A stretch of DNA of 5,790 bases, taken from the NCBI GenBank assembly GCA_938004235.1, contig CALKWL010000047.1, positions 1-5,790 of the forward strand, in the 5' to 3' direction. Below are positions 1 through 5,772 of this stretch, piece by piece (position 1 is the first letter of the stretch; every line of letters starts with the position of its first letter). The notes under the pieces were generated by a model, which was not told the DNA's origin, ran no database searches, and saw nothing but the letters and a program-made list of their open reading frames with translations. This DNA comes from an uncultured Gammaproteobacteria bacterium. Lineage in GTDB: Bacteria > Pseudomonadota > Gammaproteobacteria > Halothiobacillales > Halothiobacillaceae. The translations under genes and the position numbers were made by a program.

Positions 1-46
1 AGATTGACTGACGTGACTGGAGTTCAGACGTGTGCTCTTCCGATCT
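1..46 (+). other. Illumina TruSeq-type adapter with index (sequencing artefact)
   Basis: Positions 13-46 match, from memory, the 34-base TruSeq index-read adapter, which begins GTGACTGGAGTTC and ends CTCTTCCGATCT. Positions 1-4 (AGAT) fit the 3' end of the P7 oligo, leaving 5-12 (TGACTGAC) as an 8-base i7 index. Genomic sequence starts at 47, where the pepN reading frame begins to make sense. This is library sequence left on the contig end, not biology. Any reading frame that crosses it, such as one starting at 30 on the plus strand, is spurious. Confidence 0.97.
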
Positions 47-2103
47 AGCGTCATCAAAAAGCCCAAGCAGAGGTTTTTCAGGCGACGCGCGCCGATGGCC
101 GTTGAGGTCACCTGGTACTCGCCACTCTCCTGCTGGCTGCTGTACACCGCCAACAAGCTTTCCTCCCAGGCGTCCGCCAGGGCGCCACGCAAAAAGCGGC
201 GCGCATCGTGAATCGCCTGCGGATCAACCTCCTGCATCTGCTCCGCCAGCCATGCCTCGCTGGGCACGGTCAACAGATCCGCCTTCATGCGCGCACTCAG
301 GGTTTTGTCATGCAGCGCATGACCAAATGCCGTGCTTAGCCCCTCATCCAGCACAAGCTCGTTCTCGGCCTGCACATCTGCCACCAGACGCAACAGCACC
401 GTGGTCATCAAACGCTGCCCGGCCTCCCAACGATTAAAGTCGTCGCCATCGTGCGCCATCAAAAACGCCAGCTCGGCATCGCTGTAAGCAAATTCAAGCC
501 GCACCGGTGCCGAAAAACCGCGCAGCAGAGAAGGCACCGGCTTCTCGCCTATGCCTTCAAAAACAAACACCTGCTCCTCCTGATTGAGCTCCAGAACTTG
601 CGCGGCCATCTCCGTCCCATTGGATGCCAGCAAGGCCATGTCCAGCGGAATCACCACGGGCAACTTGACCGGCTGGCCAGGCGTGGGCGGTGTGGACTGA
701 CGCAAGCGCAGGCTGTAACGCTGCAAGGCGGCATCGTATGCGCCCGAGGCTTCAATGCGCGGCGTACCCGCCTGCACATACCAGCGGCGGAACTGGCTCA
801 AGTCGCGCCCGGACGCATCTTCCATGGCGCGCACGAACTCCTCGATGGTCACCGCCTGACCATCGTGGCGGTCAAAATACAAATCACTGCCATGGCGGAA
901 CGTCGGCCAACCGAGCAGATTCTTCAACATGCGCACCACTTCCGCGCCCTTGTTGTACACCGTGCTGGTGTAGAAATTGCTGATCGCCTGATATTCCGCA
1001 GGCTGCACCGGATGCGCCAGCGGGCCGGCATCTTCAGCAAACTGCCAGGTGCGCAGGCCGTTCACATCCTCGATACGCTGTGTCGCGCGCGCGCCCATGT
1101 CCGCCGAAAACTCCTGATCGCGGAACACGGTAAAACCTTCTTTCAGCGAAAGCTGGAACCAGTCACGGCAGGTCACTCGATCCCCGGACCAGTTATGAAA
1201 ATACTCGTGTGCAATCACGCTTTCGATACCCTCGTAATCGAGGTCAGTGGCCACTTCCGGGCGCGCCAGCACATAACTGGCATTAAAAATATTCAAGCCC
1301 TTGTTTTCCATCGCCCCGGCATTGAAATCTTCCACCGCCACGACCATGAAACGCTCCAAATCATACTCACGACCATAGGTCTCCTCGTCCCAGCGCATGG
1401 CTTTATGAATCGACTGCATGGCATGGGCGAGTTTGTCCACATTGCGCGGCTCGGCGTAAATTTCCAGCGCCACCGGTTTACCACTCATCGTCGTGAACGC
1501 TTCACGCAGCACGCTCAACTCACCCGCCACCAGCGCAAACAAATACGTCGGCTTGGGGAAAGGATCATGCCAGGTTGCCTGCGTGCGCCCGTCATCCAAC
1601 GCTTTTTCACTGACGAAATTGCCATTGGAGAGCAGCACCGGATAACGCGCCTTATCCGCCAGCAAATGCGTGGTGTACACCGACAGCACATCCGGACGAT
1701 CCAGGCTGTACATCATGCGGCGGAAACCTTCCGACTCGCATTGCGTGACCAAAATCCCCTTGGACAGGTACAAGCCCATACCCGTGGTATTGGCGACAGG
1801 CTGAATGCGCGTGCTCAGATTCAGGGTAAAACGCGCCGGAGGGTTATGCAGGGTCAAGCCCGCCTCGTGCAGCGTGTATTCACCCTCCGCAAGCGGCACA
1901 CCATCCAGCGCAATGCGCACCAACTCCAGACACTCACCCTGAAGCTCCAGCGCCTGCTCGTCCTGCCCCACACGCTCGAACTGCATGACGGCATGAACAT
2001 GGCTTGCATCAGGGTCAAGCTCGAATGTCAGCTCAATCTGCGGGATGCGCCATGCAGGCGGCTGATAATCCACAAGGCGGGTGGTGTGAACGGAGGTACT
2101 CAT
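47..2103 (-). CDS. pepN: Aminopeptidase N, M1 family zinc metallopeptidase (3' end missing at contig edge)
   Basis: Cytoplasmic zinc aminopeptidase that removes N-terminal residues from peptides during protein turnover. The minus strand is open for 685 codons from ATG at 2103. Visible landmarks are QCESEGFR around residue 123 (E123 aligns with the substrate N-terminus anchor E121 of E. coli PepN), the GAMEN exopeptidase motif at 263-267, and HEYFH at 299-303 (zinc ligands H299 and H303, catalytic E300). The third zinc ligand is E322 in LSLKEG, and the catalytic tyrosine is Y383 in VYNKGAEVVRM. All lie two residues beyond their E. coli positions. E. coli PepN has 870 residues, so about 185 C-terminal residues are missing. 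The frame is intact up to the adapter at 46, so the truncation comes from the assembly. The start is supported by the N-terminus (MSTSVHTTRLVDYQPPAW), which resembles neisserial PepN; the ribosome binding site is weak. Transcribed divergently from rdgC. Confidence 0.97.
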
Positions 2104-2137
2104 GCGGCGTGACTCACAGATGGAAAAAGTGGGCGTA

Positions 2138-2143
2138 AGTATA
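2138..2143 (-). promoter_or_regulatory. Candidate -10 box for pepN
   Basis: On the minus strand this hexamer reads TATACT, one mismatch from TATAAT, and would start a transcript about 27 bases before the pepN ATG. No convincing -35 box sits 16-18 bases upstream. The -35 position would fall beside the outer edge of the CACAGAG inverted repeat. Offered as a weak candidate only. Confidence 0.25.
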
Positions 2144-2155
2144 AGTCGTTAATTG

Positions 2156-2282
2156 AGCCACAGAGAGCACAGAGCACACGGAGGTGAAAAAACACGGCAT
2201 AGGCGCAGGCGCATGGAAAACAAGATGGCGACGGCATGCCGACGCCTCGAAAAACTCTGCGCCCTCTGCGTCCTCTGTGGCT
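2156..2282. repeat. Imperfect inverted repeat of CACAGAG-type units (dispersed intergenic repeat)
   Basis: The left arm (2156-2183) starts AGCCACAGAG and continues in CACAGAG-like steps of about nine bases. The reverse complement of the right arm (2255-2282) starts with the same ten bases and continues the same way. By eye about 21 of 28 positions match. A GTTAA occurs just outside each arm. The 71-base centre contains the perfect palindrome CGGCATGCCG (2232-2241). It lies between two divergent genes and encodes nothing. From memory, repeats of this kind occur between genes in many proteobacterial genomes; no transposase or established function is visible here. Confidence 0.8.
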
Positions 2283-2366
2283 AAAAATTTCTTAACCCCA
2301 CGTTTGCACCACCCGCCCCCGGCACTGATAATCGCCGCCCTTGCAAATAAATATGACAATACCGCC

Positions 2367-3332
2367 ATGTGGTTTCGCTCACTCGCTCTCTACCCGCTGA
2401 ATGCCACCGTGCCTTTTGACTTTGACGCCCTTGAAAGCGCGCTCGCCGCCAAGCCCTTTCGCCCATGCAACACGCTGGAACTCGCCAGCCACGGCTTCGA
2501 GCCCGTGCTCGGCCACAAGGCGCAGGCTTACGTTCATGCCTGTGATGACGTGTGGACGGTACGTTTTGTGCAGGAAGAAAAGAAACTGCCCGGCGGCTAC
2601 GTGCGCGACCAGCTTGCCGACCAGATGCGCGAATTTGAGCAACGCGAAGGCCACACCCCCGGCTCAAAAGAAAAGAAGGAATTGCGCGAAGGCATCGAAC
2701 ACGCCCTGCTGCCACGCCTGATCCCGCGCCGTCGCCGCCTGTTTGCCAGCATCGACAGCCAAAGCGGCTGGGTGATTGTCGATACTGCGGCGGAAAAAAA
2801 CGCCGAAGCCCTGCTCAGCGCCGTGCGTGAAGCCGTAGGCTCCCTGCCCGTCACCCGCTGGAAAACCAACACCGACTGGGCCAGCCTGATGACCCAATGG
2901 CTGGAAACCCGCCAACTGCCCGACGGTTTCGAACTGGACCAAACCTGCGAACTTAGCTCCCCCGACGAGGAAGGCGGCACCGCCACCCTGCGCAAGCACG
3001 ACCTCACCGCCGAAGAAGTCAAAAGCCACCTCGCCTCCGGCAAGCAAGTCACCCGCCTCGGCCTGATCTGGCGCGAGCGCATGAGTTTTGTACTCGATGC
3101 CAAAGGCGTCCTGCGCAGCCTGCGCCCCACCGATACCCTGATCGAAAGCCTGGAGCAAGCCGATAACGATGATGCGATGGCGCAGATGGATCAAACCCTG
3201 GCACTGCAAAACCTCACCCTGCGCGCCCTGATCGGCGATTTGAACAAGGCGCTTGGGGGCTTGGTGCAGCAGGGGTTGGGTGTTGCGCCAATAGTGACAA
3301 CCAGCACTGAGGCTACAGACGCGCCGTTTTAG
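2367..3332 (+). CDS. rdgC: Recombination-associated protein RdgC
   Basis: Nucleoid-associated DNA-binding protein. In E. coli, RdgC forms a ring-shaped dimer around double-stranded DNA and limits RecA filament activity; in Neisseria it affects pilin variation. The 321-residue product follows the E. coli protein (303 residues) along its length. It shows MWFRSLALYPL at the N-terminus, EEKKLPGGYVRDQL near 70-83, LREGIEHALLPRLIPRRRR near 106-124, SLPVTRW near 159-165, and HDLTAEEVKSHLASGKQVTRL near 211-231. Known RdgC proteins begin with M(L)WF, which selects the ATG at 2367. The frame is also open upstream to 2184, but that stretch is the intergenic repeat. No strong Shine-Dalgarno precedes 2367. 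The C-terminal tail after about residue 305 is longer than in E. coli. Its end faces a minus-strand gene. Confidence 0.95.
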   Translation: MWFRSLALYPLNATVPFDFDALESALAAKPFRPCNTLELASHGFEPVLGHKAQAYVHACDDVWTVRFVQEEKKLPGGYVRDQLADQMREFEQREGHTPGSKEKKELREGIEHALLPRLIPRRRRLFASIDSQSGWVIVDTAAEKNAEALLSAVREAVGSLPVTRWKTNTDWASLMTQWLETRQLPDGFELDQTCELSSPDEEGGTATLRKHDLTAEEVKSHLASGKQVTRLGLIWRERMSFVLDAKGVLRSLRPTDTLIESLEQADNDDAMAQMDQTLALQNLTLRALIGDLNKALGGLVQQGLGVAPIVTTSTEATDAPF

Positions 3333-3340
3333 ATTTTCGT

Positions 3341-3390
3341 AGGGTGCGCCATGCGCACCGATGCGGGCAAAGGTGCGCGTGGCGCACCCT
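3341..3390. repeat. Nested GGTGCGC/GCGCACC hairpin, convergent intergenic region
   Basis: Arms 3341-3359 and 3372-3390 are inverted copies of 19 bases with one difference, which would be a G:U pair in RNA; the loop is 12 bases. Each arm is itself a perfect 7-bp hairpin (GGTGCGC, three bases, GCGCACC), so the segment can fold as one long stem or as two small ones. It lies nine bases after the rdgC stop and 73 bases from the stop of the opposing gene. No T-run follows on either strand, so it is not a classical intrinsic terminator, though it could still protect or separate the converging transcripts. Similar GGTGCGC repeats are, from memory, dispersed in proteobacterial genomes. Confidence 0.85.
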
Positions 3391-3462
3391 TTGGGCGGGT
3401 CATGATGGATAAGGCCGGACGAATCCAACGGCAAACCATAGCGCCGTGTGATTCGATGTTGA

Positions 3463-4779
3463 CTACTTGGTCGAACCCCTGGGTAGTTGATCGACCTTGG
3501 CTTGTAAATTGCGTATATAACCGATTTCTTTTACCCATGAGCTTTTGTTTTTTTCATTTACATTTTGCGCATTTTCATGAATACGTGGCAGGTGGGCATT
3601 AACAGCACTCATCTTTTCTTGAATTTGATTGTATGTGCTTTTCTCTCGTGTTTTTAGGTAAACACTAATAAGCCCTAAAATTTCATGAGTTAAGCCGTCT
3701 AATTGGGTAGCTACCTTAATATATTCTTCATCTTGAGCTATTCTTTCTTTAGATTGAGCTATTCTTTCTTCAATTTGAGCTGTTTCTTCTTTAAGTCGAG
3801 CTGAGTCTTCTTTAAGTCGAGCTGAGTCTTCTTTAAGTCGAGCTGTCTGTATATTATATTTGAAGTTTGTTTTGAAGGCTAGTATGGCTTCTGCGGAAAT
3901 GTTTTCCAGGCCTTTGAGAGATGGATTGGATGAGATGGTTTGGGTGTCAGGTAAAATATATTTAACTGAGTATATTTCATTTCCAAACTCTATTTTGGTG
4001 CCCGAGAATTTCGGATTCGTCAAAATGGCATATTCACCGGCTTGAATGGCAGTATTGGAAACCAGATTTTTCCGGGATCTGTACTGGTTTCCAACGTAGT
4101 TATTATGGTGGGCAATGCTGGCACTGGCGACCAACAGCCGTCTGAAGGTTTCGCGGGAGGGATGGATGATGGTGTTGCGCCCGGCGGCAAACAGTGCGTC
4201 GGTTTCTTCATAAACCTTTTCATTCAGCTCGCCGCGTTTTATTTCAAGCTGCCAATCTGCACTGACGTTTTTCCATTTTTGTTTGGATTTGGCGAGTTGC
4301 TCGAGATAGGTCTGCTTTTCGACGGCGGTTAGCGGGCGCTGTGCTGATCCTGATCCAGTTTTTAACCAGGTATCTGTATCCACCGGGTCAAACAGAACAT
4401 CAACCCACAGGAAATAGTCTTCGCTGCCTTTCACCAGTGTTTGCCAGGATTGATTCGGCAGCTTGGAGCCGCCTGAAACCAGCGTTTCCAGGGCTTCCGC
4501 CGTGTTGCCGGGGTGAATGTCGGTGATGATGAGCGGAAAGCTTTTGGGCAACTCGCCGCTGGCGATGGCGCTTTGATGGGCTTGCTTAATTTCTTGTAGC
4601 GTTGTGTTCCAAGCCGGGTCGGCAAATACCGCCGGACTCAGGCACAAACTCAAGAGCAGGAGCCAGCGCGGCGCGGCCTGTTGATTTGTAAACAGGCCAT
4701 GCTGGCATTTGGGTTGCGGTTTTATTGTGCTGAGAAGCACGCGTGTTTTTGTCATGCTGGCGCGGTGGGCTTGATGCAT
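3463..4779 (-). CDS. Predicted exported coiled-coil protein of unknown function
   Basis: I do not recognise a family for this 438-residue protein. A hydrophobic stretch near residues 39-53 (WLLLLSLCLSPAVFA) followed by DPAW looks like a signal peptide cut after A53, so the mature protein should be periplasmic or secreted. No lipobox is evident. Residues 54 to about 300 show no motif I can name. Residues 313-354 are six heptads of pattern A-R/Q-x-x-E-x-x, highly charged, predicting a coiled coil. The rest is helical-looking and lacks a second membrane segment. The start at 4779 has a good ribosome binding site but gives an unusually long n-region; M9 and V14 (GTG) are alternatives. The DNA encoding the C-terminal half is about 37% G+C (3541-4080), against about 51% at 4081-4380 and about 62% in rdgC, suggesting foreign or chimeric origin. 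It is convergent with rdgC and divergent from the toxin-antitoxin operon. Coding status is fairly sure; function is unknown. Confidence 0.82.
   Translation of the reverse strand: MHQAHRASMTKTRVLLSTIKPQPKCQHGLFTNQQAAPRWLLLLSLCLSPAVFADPAWNTTLQEIKQAHQSAIASGELPKSFPLIITDIHPGNTAEALETLVSGGSKLPNQSWQTLVKGSEDYFLWVDVLFDPVDTDTWLKTGSGSAQRPLTAVEKQTYLEQLAKSKQKWKNVSADWQLEIKRGELNEKVYEETDALFAAGRNTIIHPSRETFRRLLVASASIAHHNNYVGNQYRSRKNLVSNTAIQAGEYAILTNPKFSGTKIEFGNEIYSVKYILPDTQTISSNPSLKGLENISAEAILAFKTNFKYNIQTARLKEDSARLKEDSARLKEETAQIEERIAQSKERIAQDEEYIKVATQLDGLTHEILGLISVYLKTREKSTYNQIQEKMSAVNAHLPRIHENAQNVNEKNKSSWVKEIGYIRNLQAKVDQLPRGSTK
3719..3844 (-). repeat. Six 21-bp tandem units encoding coiled-coil heptads
   Basis: Six 21-base units, each ending in GAGCT on the plus strand, run 3719-3739, 3740-3760, 3761-3781, 3782-3802, 3803-3823 and 3824-3844. 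The last two units are identical, the unit at 3782 differs from them at a few bases, and the three at 3719-3781 are progressively diverged. Read on the minus strand each adds seven residues, with ARLKEDS, ARLKEDS and ARLKEET as the freshest copies. The 21-base period keeps the frame, so copy-number change by slippage would lengthen or shorten the coiled coil without breaking the gene. Confidence 0.9.
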
Positions 4780-4786
4780 CGGTATA

Positions 4787-4794
4787 CCTTTTTT
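4787..4794 (-). promoter_or_regulatory. Ribosome binding site of the exported-protein gene
   Basis: On the minus strand this reads AAAAAAGG and ends seven bases before the ATG at 4779. It favours that start over the downstream ATG at residue 9, which has no comparable purine-rich sequence before it. Confidence 0.55.
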
Positions 4795-4866
4795 GCATAG
4801 AACTTGGGCAATGATTCAAACCAGTGGGGGCAGACTGATTACGGGCTTATCATACAACCTAATGTG

Positions 4867-4896
4867 GCAAACAGCCTCACATCAAACCCTGTTTGC
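4867..4896. promoter_or_regulatory. Candidate operator: 8-bp inverted repeat upstream of the toxin-antitoxin operon
   Basis: GCAAACAG (4867-4874) and its exact reverse complement CTGTTTGC (4889-4896) are separated by 14 bases, placing the half-sites 22 bp apart centre to centre, about two helical turns. The site lies 60 bases before the antitoxin start. Phd/YefM-VapC complexes usually repress their own operon by binding such palindromes, so this is a plausible autoregulatory operator. A minus-strand TATGAT (4849-4854) nearby could be the -10 box of the divergent exported-protein gene, but it has no good -35; if real, the same palindrome would touch both promoters. Binding is inferred from position and symmetry only. 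Confidence 0.4.
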
Positions 4897-4944
4897 ATTC
4901 AGCCCTTCGAGCACTAACCTATGACCCGTCTAGTCAGAATTTCT

Positions 4945-4949
4945 GAGGG
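4945..4949 (+). promoter_or_regulatory. Ribosome binding site selecting the antitoxin start
   Basis: GAGGG lies seven to eight bases before the ATG at 4957. The in-frame ATG at 4921 has no Shine-Dalgarno before it. Starting at 4957 gives the MQTWQMQEAKAQLSELV beginning typical of this antitoxin family, so 4957 is preferred. Confidence 0.7.
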
Positions 4950-4956
4950 TGAAATC

Positions 4957-5205
4957 ATGCAGACATGGCAGATGCAGGAAGCCAAGGCGCAGCTCTCCGA
5001 GCTGGTGAAGCGCGCGCGCAGTCAACCACAGGACATCACGCTCCACGGCAAATCGGTCGCCGTGGTGCTGTCGCGTGAGGCCTTTGAGCGTTTGTCTCAA
5101 TCACAGGGTAGCTTGGTGGAGTTCATGCGTCATTCGCCGCTTTACGGCGAGGATGGGCTGGTTTTCGAGCGCGAGCAAAGCCTTGACCGCGACATTGAGC
5201 TATGA
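4957..5205 (+). CDS. Type II antitoxin, Phd/YefM family (VapB-type partner of VapC)
   Basis: This 82-residue protein is the antitoxin of a toxin-antitoxin pair: it neutralises the downstream VapC nuclease by direct binding and, in this family, represses its own operon as a DNA-binding dimer. The N-terminal half (MQTWQMQEAKAQLSELVKRA, then ITLHGKSVAVVLSREAFERL around residues 28-47) is the typical Phd/YefM DNA-binding and dimerisation fold. The C-terminal part (SLVEFMRHSPLYGEDGLVFERE, about residues 52-73) is the charged toxin-binding tail seen in partners of FitB-like VapC proteins. Length is normal. The start at 4957 is chosen over 4921 from the ribosome binding site and family N-terminus. 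The stop codon overlaps the vapC start as ATGA, indicating translational coupling. A palindrome at 4867-4896 is a candidate operator. Confidence 0.93.
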   Translation: MQTWQMQEAKAQLSELVKRARSQPQDITLHGKSVAVVLSREAFERLSQSQGSLVEFMRHSPLYGEDGLVFEREQSLDRDIEL

Positions 5206-5621
5206 GCTATCTGATTGATACCAAAGTCATTTCCGAGCTGCGCCGAAAATCACCTGACTCCGGCGTGGTGGATTGGTTTTCTGTGCGCCCGTCCTCTGCG
5301 CTGTACTTGAGCGTATTGAGCCTGGGTGAAATTCGTAAGGGCGTGGAGGGTGTCACGGACGAGACGCGCCGGTTGGCGTTGCTTGATTGGCTCGAAACCG
5401 ACGTGCCGCGTTTTTTTACCGGTCGTTTGCTGGATATTGATGCGGCGGTCGCTGATCGCTGGGGACGCCTTCAGGCGATGGCAAAACGCCCTTTGCCTTC
5501 GATCGACAGTCTTTTGGCTGCCACGGCTCTGGAGCACGACTTGATTCTGGTCACGCGCAATGTGCGCGATTTTGCGGGTTTGCCGGTGCAGATCGTTAAT
5601 CCTTGGTCAAATCAATCATAA
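5202..5621 (+). CDS. vapC: VapC-family toxin, PIN-domain ribonuclease (FitB-like)
   Basis: A 139-residue PIN-domain endoribonuclease, the toxin of the pair; family members cleave specific RNAs, often tRNAs or rRNA, using Mg2+ or Mn2+ held by acidic residues, and are silenced by the antitoxin. The expected acidic residues are present: D6 in LIDTKVISEL, E43 in LSLGEIRKG, D102 in PSIDSLLAATAL, and D123 in TRNVRDF. The C-terminal VNPW matches FitB-type proteins, and the length equals the family norm. One oddity is K8 where many relatives have asparagine (DTNVISEL); the codon is AAA, one base from AAT or AAC. The ATG overlaps the antitoxin stop. The stop codon lies inside an inverted repeat (5615-5629 with 5759-5772). 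RNA target is not predictable from sequence. Confidence 0.94.
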   Translation: MSYLIDTKVISELRRKSPDSGVVDWFSVRPSSALYLSVLSLGEIRKGVEGVTDETRRLALLDWLETDVPRFFTGRLLDIDAAVADRWGRLQAMAKRPLPSIDSLLAATALEHDLILVTRNVRDFAGLPVQIVNPWSNQS

Positions 5622-5695
5622 GACTTACGCAAGACAAAACCGCCTCAGCTGTGACTGTCATGCCTTCAGCCATAGCGCCCGGACAGACATCCCTA

Positions 5696-5724
5696 GGGAA
5701 ACGCTGATTTATTCAGCGTTTCCC
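5696..5724. repeat. Perfect 12-bp hairpin after vapC
   Basis: GGGAAACGCTGA and its exact reverse complement TCAGCGTTTCCC flank the five-base loop TTTAT. It is the strongest stem downstream of vapC, 74 bases after the stop. No T-run follows on either strand, so it does not meet the usual pattern of an intrinsic terminator, though it could end or stabilise the vapC transcript. The symmetry also suits part of a mobile repeat. Confidence 0.75.
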
Positions 5725-5726
5725 GC

Positions 5727-5746
5727 TTGGGGCATGGATGCCCCAA
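5727..5746. repeat. 20-bp palindrome with 9-bp arms
   Basis: TTGGGGCAT (5727-5735) and ATGCCCCAA (5738-5746) are exact inverted copies around GG. It begins two bases after the preceding hairpin, so the two form a tandem pair of stem-loops. No function can be assigned beyond belonging to the structured segment after vapC. Confidence 0.7.
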
Positions 5747-5772
5747 CACGATTAAAGACGTAAGTCTTTGAT

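Larger units (their letters stand above)
5615..5772. repeat. Segment bounded by inverted repeats, MITE-like, overlapping the vapC stop
   Basis: AAGACTTACG (5620-5629) recurs as its exact reverse complement at 5759-5768. The match extends outward by ATCA on both sides if one extra T at 5619 is allowed, giving a 14-bp imperfect repeat. Inside lie an 8-bp palindrome (CCCTAGGG, 5691-5698), a 12-bp hairpin and a 20-bp palindrome. There is no gene and no transposase. No clear target-site duplication flanks it. It may be a small non-autonomous element or the remains of insertion sequence ends, or simply a highly structured 3' region of the toxin-antitoxin operon. Confidence 0.5.

Noticed and set aside
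30..437. A 135-residue plus-strand open frame at the window start
   Set aside because: It starts inside the adapter and runs antisense to pepN with no family signature.
47..2103. pepN as a truncated pseudogene
   Set aside because: The frame is uninterrupted and ends exactly where the adapter begins, so the missing end is due to the contig edge.
451..2112. A 553-residue open frame on the plus strand across pepN
   Set aside because: It is codon-for-codon antisense to pepN, whose GAMEN, HEXXH and other motifs are intact on the minus strand. Long antisense frames are expected opposite high-G+C genes with biased codon use.
3341..3390. Hairpin after rdgC as an intrinsic terminator
   Set aside because: No T-run follows the stem on either strand, so it is listed as a repeat.
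2664..3434. A 256-residue minus-strand open frame over rdgC
   Set aside because: It is opposite a well-conserved rdgC, has no recognisable domain, and starts beyond the nested hairpin.
3351..3602. Small plus-strand open frame after rdgC
   Set aside because: It begins inside the GGTGCGC hairpin and runs antisense into the exported-protein gene; no ribosome binding site is seen.
3719..3844. Tandem array considered as a CRISPR
   Set aside because: Units are 21 bp, directly adjacent without spacers, and in frame within a coiled-coil gene.
4921..4956. Upstream in-frame ATG as the antitoxin start
   Set aside because: It has no ribosome binding site, and the added 12 residues do not fit the family N-terminus; 4957 has GAGGG at good spacing.
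5560..5763. A 67-residue plus-strand open frame at the end
   Set aside because: It overlaps vapC out of frame and then reads through palindromes; no protein-like features.
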